Source: Actinotalea subterranea
GTDB taxonomy: Bacteria; Actinomycetota; Actinomycetes; Actinomycetales; Cellulomonadaceae
DNA: 64,000 bases
Direction: 5' to 3'
NCBI RefSeq assembly: GCF_008364845.1
Contig: NZ_VTTP01000014.1
Coordinates: forward strand, 41,423-105,422
A program made the position numbers and the translations under genes. Each line of letters starts with the position of its first letter. Within the stretch, counting starts at the first letter, position 1. Below the pieces are notes generated by a model. The model searched no databases, was not told the origin of the DNA, and was given only the letters and a program-made list of their open reading frames with translations. Of this stretch, positions 41,107 to 50,435 are shown one piece after another.

Positions 41107-41725
41107 GCTGGGCCTCCTCGTGAGCGGCGGGCCCCGCCGTGCGCGAGGCCCCGCCCGGGTGCGCGTCGGCGACGAGCGTGTACGCGGCGCGTGCGGCGGC
41201 GGCGTTCCCCTGCCCGACCCGGCCACCGAAGCGCTCGTCGATCGCCGCGCACACCGACTCGAGCGAGATGAGCCCCGTGAGGGCGGCGAACGCGCCGAGC
41301 AGGGGGACGTTCGGCACGGCCCGCCCGACGTGCTCGAGCGCGAGCTCGGTGGCGGGCACGCACACGAGGTGCCCCGCCGGGAGGGCGGCCTGCGCGCCGG
41401 CGAGCCCGAGCGCCGCGGGCGCGCGCGAGGTGTTGAGCAGCAGGTACCCCCGCGGCACGAGCCCCGTGAGCACGGGGAGCCTGAGCAGGGTGACGTCCTG
41501 GACGATGAGCGCGTCGGGCGCGACGACGGGCTCCCGGACCCGGATCGGGACGTCCGCGATGCGGCAGAACGAGACGACCGGTGCGCCGGTCCGCTCCGAC
41601 CCGAAGCTCGGGAACGCCTGCGCGTGCCGACCCTCGCGGAACGCCGCGACGGACAGCAGCTCGGCGGCGGTGACCACGCCTTGGCCACCTCGCCCGTGGA
41701 TGCGTACCTGGAACACGGCAACCAC
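41090..41725 (-). CDS. porG: 2-oxoacid (pyruvate):ferredoxin oxidoreductase gamma subunit
   Basis: A 211-residue gamma subunit: VFQVRIHGRGGQGVVTAAELL at the N-terminus and FPSFGSERTGAPVVSFCRIA are the family landmarks. The last 25 residues are an Ala/His-rich tail over the start of porA. GTG 41725 is preceded by GAGGGCGAG. It is the first gene of porG-porA-porB-gltD/porD. Confidence 0.9.
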   Translation of the reverse strand: MVAVFQVRIHGRGGQGVVTAAELLSVAAFREGRHAQAFPSFGSERTGAPVVSFCRIADVPIRVREPVVAPDALIVQDVTLLRLPVLTGLVPRGYLLLNTSRAPAALGLAGAQAALPAGHLVCVPATELALEHVGRAVPNVPLLGAFAALTGLISLESVCAAIDERFGGRVGQGNAAAARAAYTLVADAHPGGASRTAGPAAHEEAQHAAAG

Positions 41726-41813
41726 CTCGCCCTCACCCCCCGGCCTACTCCTGGTGAGGCAGGTTGCGCTGCGGACCTTCGACCCAGAGGTCGACTCCGG
41801 GCGACCGGCAGCG

Positions 41814-44120
41814 TCAGGCGGTGCGCTGGGACGAGAGCCCGACCGCCACGACCTCGGGGATCCGCTCCTCGAGCGCGGTCACGATCCCCGGGATCCGCTC
41901 GGGCGACGCCGGACGGGCCAGGCCGAAGCCCTGGGCGGCGAAGCAGCGCATGTCCCGCAGCGCGACGAGCGTCTCGTCGTCCTCGACGCCCTCGGCCACG
42001 ACGCTGAGGCCCAGGTGCCGGGCGAGCTCGATCGTCGAACGGACGATCGCCGCGCTCGCCTTGTCCGTCAGCACGTCGGTCACGAAGGAGCGGTCGATCT
42101 TGAGCCGGCGCAGCGGCAGCCGCTGCAGGTACGCGAGGGAGGAGTGACCCGTCCCGTAGTCGTCGAGCGACAGGAGCACGCCCAGGTCCGCGAGCGCACC
42201 CAGGACCTCGACCGACCGGTGCGGGTCGAGCATCGCCATCGTCTCGGTGACCTCGAGCTCGAGGCACCGCGCCGGGATGTGATGGCGGGTCAGCGCGCCC
42301 TCCACGTCATTCACGAACGCGGGGTCGAGCAGGTTGCGCACCGACAGGTTCACGGAGACGTTGAGCTCGCAGCCCTCGGCCCGCCACGCCGCCGCCTGGG
42401 CGAGCGCACGGTCGAGCACGTAGCGGGTGAGGCCGCCGATCAGGCCGGTCCGCTCGGCCGCCGGGACGAACGCGCCCGGCCCGAGCAGGCCGTGCTGCGG
42501 GTGCTGCCAGCGCACGAGCGCCTCGACGCCGAGCACCCGGCCCGACGCGATCTCGACCTGCGGCTGGTAGTGGACGATCACGTCGCCGTCGGCCATGGCC
42601 TGGACCAGCTCGCCCATGAGCTGCGGCGTGAGCGCCTCGTTCATCTCCATCTGCTCGGCGTACCGCGCGACGTGCTCCTGGGCCTGCCGGGCCGCGGACA
42701 GGGCGACGTCGGCGCGCGCGAGCAGGGCGGTCGCCGTCTGCGCGTCCGTCGGCGCGATCGCGATGCCGACGCTGATGTCGACCGAGACGGACATCTCCGG
42801 AAGCGCGAACGGTGTCGCGAACGCGCGGTGCAGGTCGGCGGCACGCGTGGCGGCCCGGTCGCCCGAGAGCACCCCGGGCAGCAGCACGCCGAACGACACA
42901 CCGCCCATCCGGGCGACGACGCCGTCGTCGGCCACGGACTCCCGCAGGCGCTCGCCGATCGCGCGGAGCAGCTCGTCACCGGTGCCGAGACCGAGGGTGT
43001 CGTTGACCTCGCCCAGCCGCTCGACCGCGATCAGCAGGATCGCCGCGCCCGGCCGGTCGGCGTCGCGCTGCCCCGGTGGGGTCGTCAGCAGGTCGTCGAT
43101 GCGTTCGCTGAAGCGGCGCGCGTTCTCGAGCCCGGTGATGAAGTCGGTGTCCGCGAGGCGTGCGAGCCGCGCTGCCTGCTCACGCATGTACCTGACCATC
43201 CCGAGCATCCGTACGAGGACCAGCCCGATCAGCAGCACGGCCGTGACCGCCACCGGGGCGATGTGCGGCGGCTGGCCGAGGGCGAGCTCGACGAGCAGGA
43301 CGCCGGGCAGCACGAGCGCGCTCAGCGCGAGGAACGCGACCCGGCGCGTGGTCAGCGCCGTCGCCCGGACGCCAGGGACCTCCGTGGTCCGGTGCATCGA
43401 CGGGTGCAGCGCGCACGCACCCCACAGCAGGTAGCCGACCAGCCACCCGACGTCGAGCCACGCCTCCCGCGCCCCGATCGCCGGCACGTACCCGGCCGCC
43501 TGGAACAGCACGTCCGCGACCAGCACGGCCCCGATGCCCAGGCCCAGGAGCCGCACCGACGTCGCTCGGACGACGGGCAGGGCGCCGAGGTGCAGCAGCT
43601 GCGCGACGAGCAGCACGTCGCCGATCGGGTACGCGACGCCCACGACCCTCTCGAGGAGCGTCCCTGCGGGGTCCGTCCACGTGGGCTCGATGAACCACAC
43701 CCACAGCACGACGGTCGCCGCGGTCGCGGTGATGAGCGCGTCGATCACCGCGCTGACGTCACCGCGCCGCGAGGCACCGCGCGTGAACTGGTACATCGCG
43801 CCGGCGAGCAACGGGTAGGCGAGCAGGTAGAACACGTCGGCGGCGGACGGGAACGGCTCCGTCGCGGCGATGTCCGCGTAGTACGACCAGGCCGTGTCGC
43901 CGACGGCCCAGCACAAGGACCCGGCCGCCAGGAGCATCCAGGGCAGGCGTCGCCGGGGCCGGTGGACGCGCACGCCCACGAGGATCGCCAGCGGCGCGGC
44001 GTAGGCGATCGCGAGGTACAGCACGTCCCTGCCGGCGCCGACAGGCAGCACGAGCTCCACGGCGACGGCACCCAGGCCGGCCGCGAGGAACCAGCGCCAC
44101 GCCGTCGTCACGCCGTCCAC
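41814..44120 (-). CDS. Membrane GGDEF-EAL protein with degenerate GGDEF (likely c-di-GMP phosphodiesterase)
   Basis: A 768-residue protein. Residues 1-315 contain about nine hydrophobic segments, a membrane sensor region. Residues 330-495 are a GGDEF domain whose active motif reads RMGGVSFGVLL instead of GG(D/E)EF, so cyclase activity is unlikely. Residues 510-760 are an EAL domain with the key elements intact: GVEALVRW, NVSVNLSVRNL, LELEVTE, DDYGTGHSSL, LKIDRSFV and AEGVEDD. It therefore probably hydrolyses c-di-GMP. The GTG start is weakly supported; V4 is an alternative. It stands alone downstream of no obvious partner. Confidence 0.9.
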   Translation of the reverse strand: MDGVTTAWRWFLAAGLGAVAVELVLPVGAGRDVLYLAIAYAAPLAILVGVRVHRPRRRLPWMLLAAGSLCWAVGDTAWSYYADIAATEPFPSAADVFYLLAYPLLAGAMYQFTRGASRRGDVSAVIDALITATAATVVLWVWFIEPTWTDPAGTLLERVVGVAYPIGDVLLVAQLLHLGALPVVRATSVRLLGLGIGAVLVADVLFQAAGYVPAIGAREAWLDVGWLVGYLLWGACALHPSMHRTTEVPGVRATALTTRRVAFLALSALVLPGVLLVELALGQPPHIAPVAVTAVLLIGLVLVRMLGMVRYMREQAARLARLADTDFITGLENARRFSERIDDLLTTPPGQRDADRPGAAILLIAVERLGEVNDTLGLGTGDELLRAIGERLRESVADDGVVARMGGVSFGVLLPGVLSGDRAATRAADLHRAFATPFALPEMSVSVDISVGIAIAPTDAQTATALLARADVALSAARQAQEHVARYAEQMEMNEALTPQLMGELVQAMADGDVIVHYQPQVEIASGRVLGVEALVRWQHPQHGLLGPGAFVPAAERTGLIGGLTRYVLDRALAQAAAWRAEGCELNVSVNLSVRNLLDPAFVNDVEGALTRHHIPARCLELEVTETMAMLDPHRSVEVLGALADLGVLLSLDDYGTGHSSLAYLQRLPLRRLKIDRSFVTDVLTDKASAAIVRSTIELARHLGLSVVAEGVEDDETLVALRDMRCFAAQGFGLARPASPERIPGIVTALEERIPEVVAVGLSSQRTA

Positions 44121-44332
44121 CCTTCGTCGATCACAGGCACGCCCCCAGACGCTCGATCATCCTCCGTGGCGCACGCATCGGCCCCCGCAGGTCTGATCGA
44201 CAGGTCCGCCGCGGTCTTGAGGCCGCTGCCCGACGGCGAGGTCGCCGGGAGGGGTGAAGCGACCGCGTCCGGGGCTGCGGCACCTGCGCCACATCGAGAT
44301 GCGGCGCGCCGCCGTTCGCCTTAGATGTACTC

Positions 44333-44851
44333 ATGGCTCGCACGACCACGCGTCGCCGCCGGAGCCCTGCGCTCGCCGTCGGGCTCCTCGGCGCCCTTCT
44401 TCTCATCGCGTCGGCCGGCTGCGGAGTGACCGTGCCGACGGACCCCGACGGGACGCTCGACCGGGTGCGCGGCGGGGTGCTGCGCGTCGGCGTCTCGCCC
44501 GCGCCGCCGTGGACCGCACCGGCGTCCGACGGGAGCGCCCCCGGGCCTGGCGGCATCGAGCCCGACCTCGTCCGGGCGTTCGCCGAGACGCTCGACGCCG
44601 AGGTCGAGTGGACCTCCGGCGGCGAGCAGGCACTCGTGGACGGTCTCGAGCGGGACGAGCTGGACCTCGTCGTCGGCGGCCTCACGGCGGACAGCCCGTG
44701 GGTGGACCACGCGACGCTGACGTACCCGTACGCGCAGGCCACGGGGCCCGAGGGCGACAAGGAGCTGCACGTGATGGCGGTCCAGGTGGGCGAGAACGCG
44801 TTCCTCGTCGAGCTCGAGCGCTTCCTCCTCGACCAGGACGTGCGGCCGTGA
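44333..44851 (+). CDS. Miniature family 3 solute-binding lipoprotein
   Basis: A 172-residue lipoprotein, about 100 residues shorter than the usual SBP family 3 proteins. The signal (ALAVGLLGALLLIASAGC) has a lipobox Cys at about residue 30. GVLRVGVSPAPPWT, GIEPDLVRAFAETLDAEVEW and ERDELDLVVGGLTADS are lobe 1 motifs. The sequence then passes directly from TYPYAQATG to LHVMAVQVGENAFLVELERFL, which resembles the C-terminal return to lobe 1, so most of lobe 2 is missing. TTAGAT stands 6 bases before the ATG. It overlaps the CDF gene by 4 bases. What it binds is unknown. Confidence 0.75.
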   Translation: MARTTTRRRRSPALAVGLLGALLLIASAGCGVTVPTDPDGTLDRVRGGVLRVGVSPAPPWTAPASDGSAPGPGGIEPDLVRAFAETLDAEVEWTSGGEQALVDGLERDELDLVVGGLTADSPWVDHATLTYPYAQATGPEGDKELHVMAVQVGENAFLVELERFLLDQDVRP

Positions 44852-45846
44852 CCAAGTTCGGGCACACCGAGCTCCCCCAGGAGCAGGAGCAGGCGCTGCG
44901 GCGCGCCATCCGGCTCGCGTGGTGGACCATCGGGTTCCTCGTCACCGCCGTCACGCTCGTCTACCTGGTCATGGGCAGCTCCCAGGCGATGAAGGCCGCG
45001 TGGGCCGAGGACCTCCTGTCCTTCATCCCCCCGGTCTCGTTCCTCGTCGCGGTCCACCTCACGCGCCGCCCGCCCAGCCCACGCCACCCGTACGGGTACC
45101 ACCGGGCGATCGGGGTCGGGCACCTCGTGGCCGCGACCGCGCTCGTGACGATGGGCCTGTTCCTCGTCTGGGACTCCACGTCCGGGCTCCTCGCCGCCGA
45201 GCACCCACCCGTCGGCCTCATGGTCGTCGCCGGGCAGCCCGTGTGGTCGGGCTGGCTGATGATCGCCGTCATGGCCTACACGGCGGTGCCGCCGGTGCTG
45301 CTGGGCCGCGCGAAGATGCCCCTCGCCCGCGCGCTGCACGACCGCGTGCTGCACGCCGACGCGGACATGAACAAGGCGGACTGGATGACGGCGCTCGGCG
45401 GCATCGTCGGCGTGCTCGGCATCGGGCTCGGCCTCTGGTGGGCCGACGGGGTGGCCGCGCTGTTCATCTCGGGGAGCATCCTGCGTGACGGGGTCGGCAA
45501 CCTCCGGGTGGCGGTCAGTGCCCTCATGGACGCGCGCGCCGAGACCGTCGACGGGGACGAGCCCCACCCGGTGGTCGGCGAGCTCGACGCGCGTCTCGAG
45601 GCCCTGCCCTGGGTCGCCCGGGCACGGTCGAGGGTGCGCGACGAGGGGCACGTGTTCCACGTCGAGTCGTTCGTCGTCCCCGCCGACGGCCGACCGCCCA
45701 CGTTCGACCAGCTGCGTGCGGCACGGGAGGCTGGCGACGCGCTCGACTGGAAGGTGCGGGACATGGTGGTGGTCCCTGTCGAAGAGCTGCCCGAGGAGCT
45801 CCTGCCGGGCCTGGACGCAGAGCCTGCGGGGCACGACGCCGGGTAG
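44848..45846 (+). CDS. Cation diffusion facilitator (CDF)-type transporter
   Basis: A 332-residue CDF-type membrane protein with five or six hydrophobic segments and a C-terminal cytoplasmic domain (about 230-332). The helix with HADADMNKADWMTALGG carries the second metal-binding motif, and SPRHPYGYHR is the family HPYGY loop. In the first metal helix the motif reads AWAEDLLSFIPP, with Glu-Asp in place of the usual D-x3-D pattern, so metal choice may differ. It is translationally coupled to the small binding lipoprotein. Confidence 0.85.
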   Translation: MTKFGHTELPQEQEQALRRAIRLAWWTIGFLVTAVTLVYLVMGSSQAMKAAWAEDLLSFIPPVSFLVAVHLTRRPPSPRHPYGYHRAIGVGHLVAATALVTMGLFLVWDSTSGLLAAEHPPVGLMVVAGQPVWSGWLMIAVMAYTAVPPVLLGRAKMPLARALHDRVLHADADMNKADWMTALGGIVGVLGIGLGLWWADGVAALFISGSILRDGVGNLRVAVSALMDARAETVDGDEPHPVVGELDARLEALPWVARARSRVRDEGHVFHVESFVVPADGRPPTFDQLRAAREAGDALDWKVRDMVVVPVEELPEELLPGLDAEPAGHDAG

Positions 45847-45858
45847 GGACTCCCCGCC

Positions 45859-45923
45859 GGGGCGGCGGGCCGGCCCCGGCGTGGCGGCGGGCCGGCCGCG
45901 TCGGGGCGGCAGGCTGGCCGCGC
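45859..45923. repeat. GC-rich degenerate direct repeats
   Basis: Three copies of a roughly 21-24 base unit built on GGCGGCGGGCCGGCC; the third reads GGCGGCAGGCTGGCC. It lies between the CDF gene and the phosphatase promoter. Confidence 0.6.
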
Positions 45924-45950
45924 GCCGCTGCGAGCCGCCACACTGGGCCC

Positions 45951-46556
45951 GTGACGCCGCCCCCCGCAGGAGCCCCGACGCCCCCCGGCGGCATGCGGGC
46001 CCCGTTCGCCGTCCTCGCCGTGTGCACGGGCAACATCTGCCGGTCCCCGGCCGTCGAGCGGCTGCTCGCCGCCGGGCTCGGCCCAGGTTCGGGTGTCGTG
46101 GTCACGAGCGCGGGGACGCGGGCCGTCGTCGGGCACGGCGTGTCCGACCCGATGGCCGCTCTCCTGACGTCCGCCGGCGTGTCACCCCAGGGCTTCGCGG
46201 CCCGCCAGATCACGCGCGAGGACGTGCGCGGGGCCGACCTCGTCCTGGCCCTGACCCGGGCGCACCGGACCGCCGTCGTCGAGCTCGAGCCGTCGGTGCT
46301 GCGCCGCACGTTCACGCTGCGCGAGCTGGCGCGACTCGCCGCGGACGTCGACCCGGCCGACCTCCCGCACGGCACGCCCGCGCAGCGGCTCGCGGCCCTC
46401 GTCCCGCTCGCCGCGGCGAGGCGTGGGCGTGCGCGGGTCTCGCCCGCCGACGACGACGTGGTCGACCCGTTCCGGCGCAGCGACGCCGTGTACGCGCAGG
46501 TCTTCGACGTGCTGACGCCGGCCGTCGACGCCGTCGTGGCCGCCGCGCGCGGCTGA
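45951..46556 (+). CDS. Low-molecular-weight protein-tyrosine-phosphatase family protein
   Basis: A 201-residue LMW-PTP-type protein. The P-loop VCTGNICRSP supplies Cys25 and Arg31 (CX5R), and DPFRRSD near residue 180 holds the general-acid Asp. The substrate may be phosphotyrosine protein; arsenate reductases share this fold, so that alternative remains. The GTG start at 45951 is supported by CACACT exactly 6 bases upstream; Met15 is the other option. Confidence 0.85.
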   Translation: MTPPPAGAPTPPGGMRAPFAVLAVCTGNICRSPAVERLLAAGLGPGSGVVVTSAGTRAVVGHGVSDPMAALLTSAGVSPQGFAARQITREDVRGADLVLALTRAHRTAVVELEPSVLRRTFTLRELARLAADVDPADLPHGTPAQRLAALVPLAAARRGRARVSPADDDVVDPFRRSDAVYAQVFDVLTPAVDAVVAAARG

Positions 46557-46631
46557 CCGACGCGACAGGACGCTCCGGCCACCCGCCGGCCACGACGCGC
46601 GCACCGGTCACCGACCTCGCAGACTGGGGCG

Positions 46632-48776
<2,145 letters not shown>

Positions 48777-49037
48777 CCCAGGCGTCCGACCCGCGGCCGG
48801 GGCGTCCGATGCACGGCCCAGGCCTCGGGCCGCCGACCTCCCTCGCCTGCCCTCCTGCGTTCCCCCTCCCCGCGCGCGTTCTCACAGCTGCGCCGCGCGA
48901 CCTGTGCGCGGATGGATCCGGCGCGGTAACAGCCGCGCACATCCGCCCGAAACACCGCCTGCCTAGCGTCGGGGCGACGCCGCAACGGCACCGACCGCCC
49001 GGGCCCCCGGCCCGCCCCGAGCCAGCAGGAGGCAGCG
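48777..49037. promoter_or_regulatory. Regulatory region of the assimilatory nitrate operon
   Basis: A 261-base gap with no gene. GTAAC (48926-48930) and GAAAC (48949-48953) resemble the a and b halves of actinobacterial GlnR boxes, although their 18-base separation is one base off the usual 11-base periodicity. A strong AGGAGG-type ribosome binding site (GGAGGCAGCG) precedes the 49038 ATG. The first 100 bases contain short GGGGCGTCCGA-like repeats. Confidence 0.35.
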
Positions 49038-50435
49038 ATGACGGCATCGACCACCGTGACCTCGCAGGACCCGGCACGTCCCGGCGCACCGACCGACGTG
49101 GCGACGCCCACGACGTCGGCCCCCACGCCGGGGGCCGTGCGCCGCGGCCGCTGGATCGATCACTGGGACCCCGAGGACCCCACGTTCTGGGCCGACGGCG
49201 GCCGCCGCGTCGCCCAGCGCAACCTCTACCCGTCGATCTTCGCGGAGTTCCTGGGCTTCGCCGTGTGGGCGTCGTGGAGCATCGTCGTGCCGCAGCTCGC
49301 GTCGGTCGGCTTCGTCCTCTCGGTCGACCAGCAGTTCTGGCTCATCGCGGTCCCCAGCCTGGTGGGCGCGACCCTGCGGATCCCGTACACCTTCGCGGTC
49401 CCCCGGTTCGGCGGGCGCAACTGGACGGTCGCATCGGCGATGCTGCTCCTCCTGCCCGCGGGTGCGCTGGCCTACGTGGCGTCCCGCCCCGAGACCCCGT
49501 TCTGGGCGCTGCTGGGTGTCGCGGCGCTCGCCGGCCTGGGTGGCGGCAACTTCGCGTCGTCCATGGCCAACATCTCCTTCTTCTACCCGGAGCGGGAGAA
49601 GGGCAAGGCGCTGGGCCTCAACGCGGCGGGGGGCAACCTCGGCACGGCGGCCGTCCAGCTCACCGTCCCCCTGGTGATCGTGACCGCCGCGGGCCTCTCG
49701 CTCGAGCGCGCCGGGCTCATGTTCGTCCCGCTCATCCTGCTCGCGGCGTTCCTCGCGTGGCGCTTCATGGACAACCTCGCCGGCGCCAGGGCGGACTACC
49801 GCGCGTTCGGCGCCGCCGTGCACAACCGGCACACGTGGGTCATCTCGTTCCTCTACATCGGCACGTTCGGCTCGTTCATCGGGTACTCGGGCGTGTTCCC
49901 CACGCTCCTCGCCGGCCAGTTCCCGGAGGTCACCGTGAGCATCGCGTTCCTCGGCGCGCTCGTGGGCTCGCTGGCACGCCCCCTCGGCGGCATCCTCGCC
50001 GACCGCTGGGGCGGCGCACGAATGACCATCGCGTCGTTCGTGGTCATGGCGTGCGGGGCCCTCGGCGCGATCACCGCCCTGAGCAGGCACAGCTTCCCGC
50101 TCTTCCTCGGCTCCTTCCTCGTGCTGTTCGTGGCGACAGGAGCGGGCAACGGCGCGACGTACCGGATGATCCCCGCGGTGTTCCGCGTCGGGGCGACCAC
50201 TCCCGAGCGGGCCCAGCGTGCGCGCAAGGCGGCGGCCGGCTGCATCGGGATCGCCGGCGCGATCGGTGCGTTCGGCGGGTTCCTCATCCCCCGGGGCTTC
50301 GCGCTCTCGACGGGCGCCACCGGGTCGCTCGCCCCCGCACTGTGGGGCTTCCTCGGGGTGTACGCCGTGATGGCGGTCACCACGTGGGCGGTCTACACGC
50401 GCCGGTCCGCGCCGATGAGCGCCGCGGGGATCTGA
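49038..50435 (+). CDS. MFS nitrate/nitrite transporter (assimilatory context)
   Basis: A 465-residue NarK-type permease with about 12 hydrophobic segments after a 45-residue Pro/Thr-rich N-terminus. It shares WDPEDPTFW and the nitrate signature GGNLGTAAVQ with the family. It is directly joined to a NasA-type reductase gene (stop and next start are adjacent), so uptake of nitrate for assimilation is the likely role. It is more NasA/NarK2-like in context than the copy at 7437-8744. Confidence 0.92.
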   Translation: MTASTTVTSQDPARPGAPTDVATPTTSAPTPGAVRRGRWIDHWDPEDPTFWADGGRRVAQRNLYPSIFAEFLGFAVWASWSIVVPQLASVGFVLSVDQQFWLIAVPSLVGATLRIPYTFAVPRFGGRNWTVASAMLLLLPAGALAYVASRPETPFWALLGVAALAGLGGGNFASSMANISFFYPEREKGKALGLNAAGGNLGTAAVQLTVPLVIVTAAGLSLERAGLMFVPLILLAAFLAWRFMDNLAGARADYRAFGAAVHNRHTWVISFLYIGTFGSFIGYSGVFPTLLAGQFPEVTVSIAFLGALVGSLARPLGGILADRWGGARMTIASFVVMACGALGAITALSRHSFPLFLGSFLVLFVATGAGNGATYRMIPAVFRVGATTPERAQRARKAAAGCIGIAGAIGAFGGFLIPRGFALSTGATGSLAPALWGFLGVYAVMAVTTWAVYTRRSAPMSAAGI

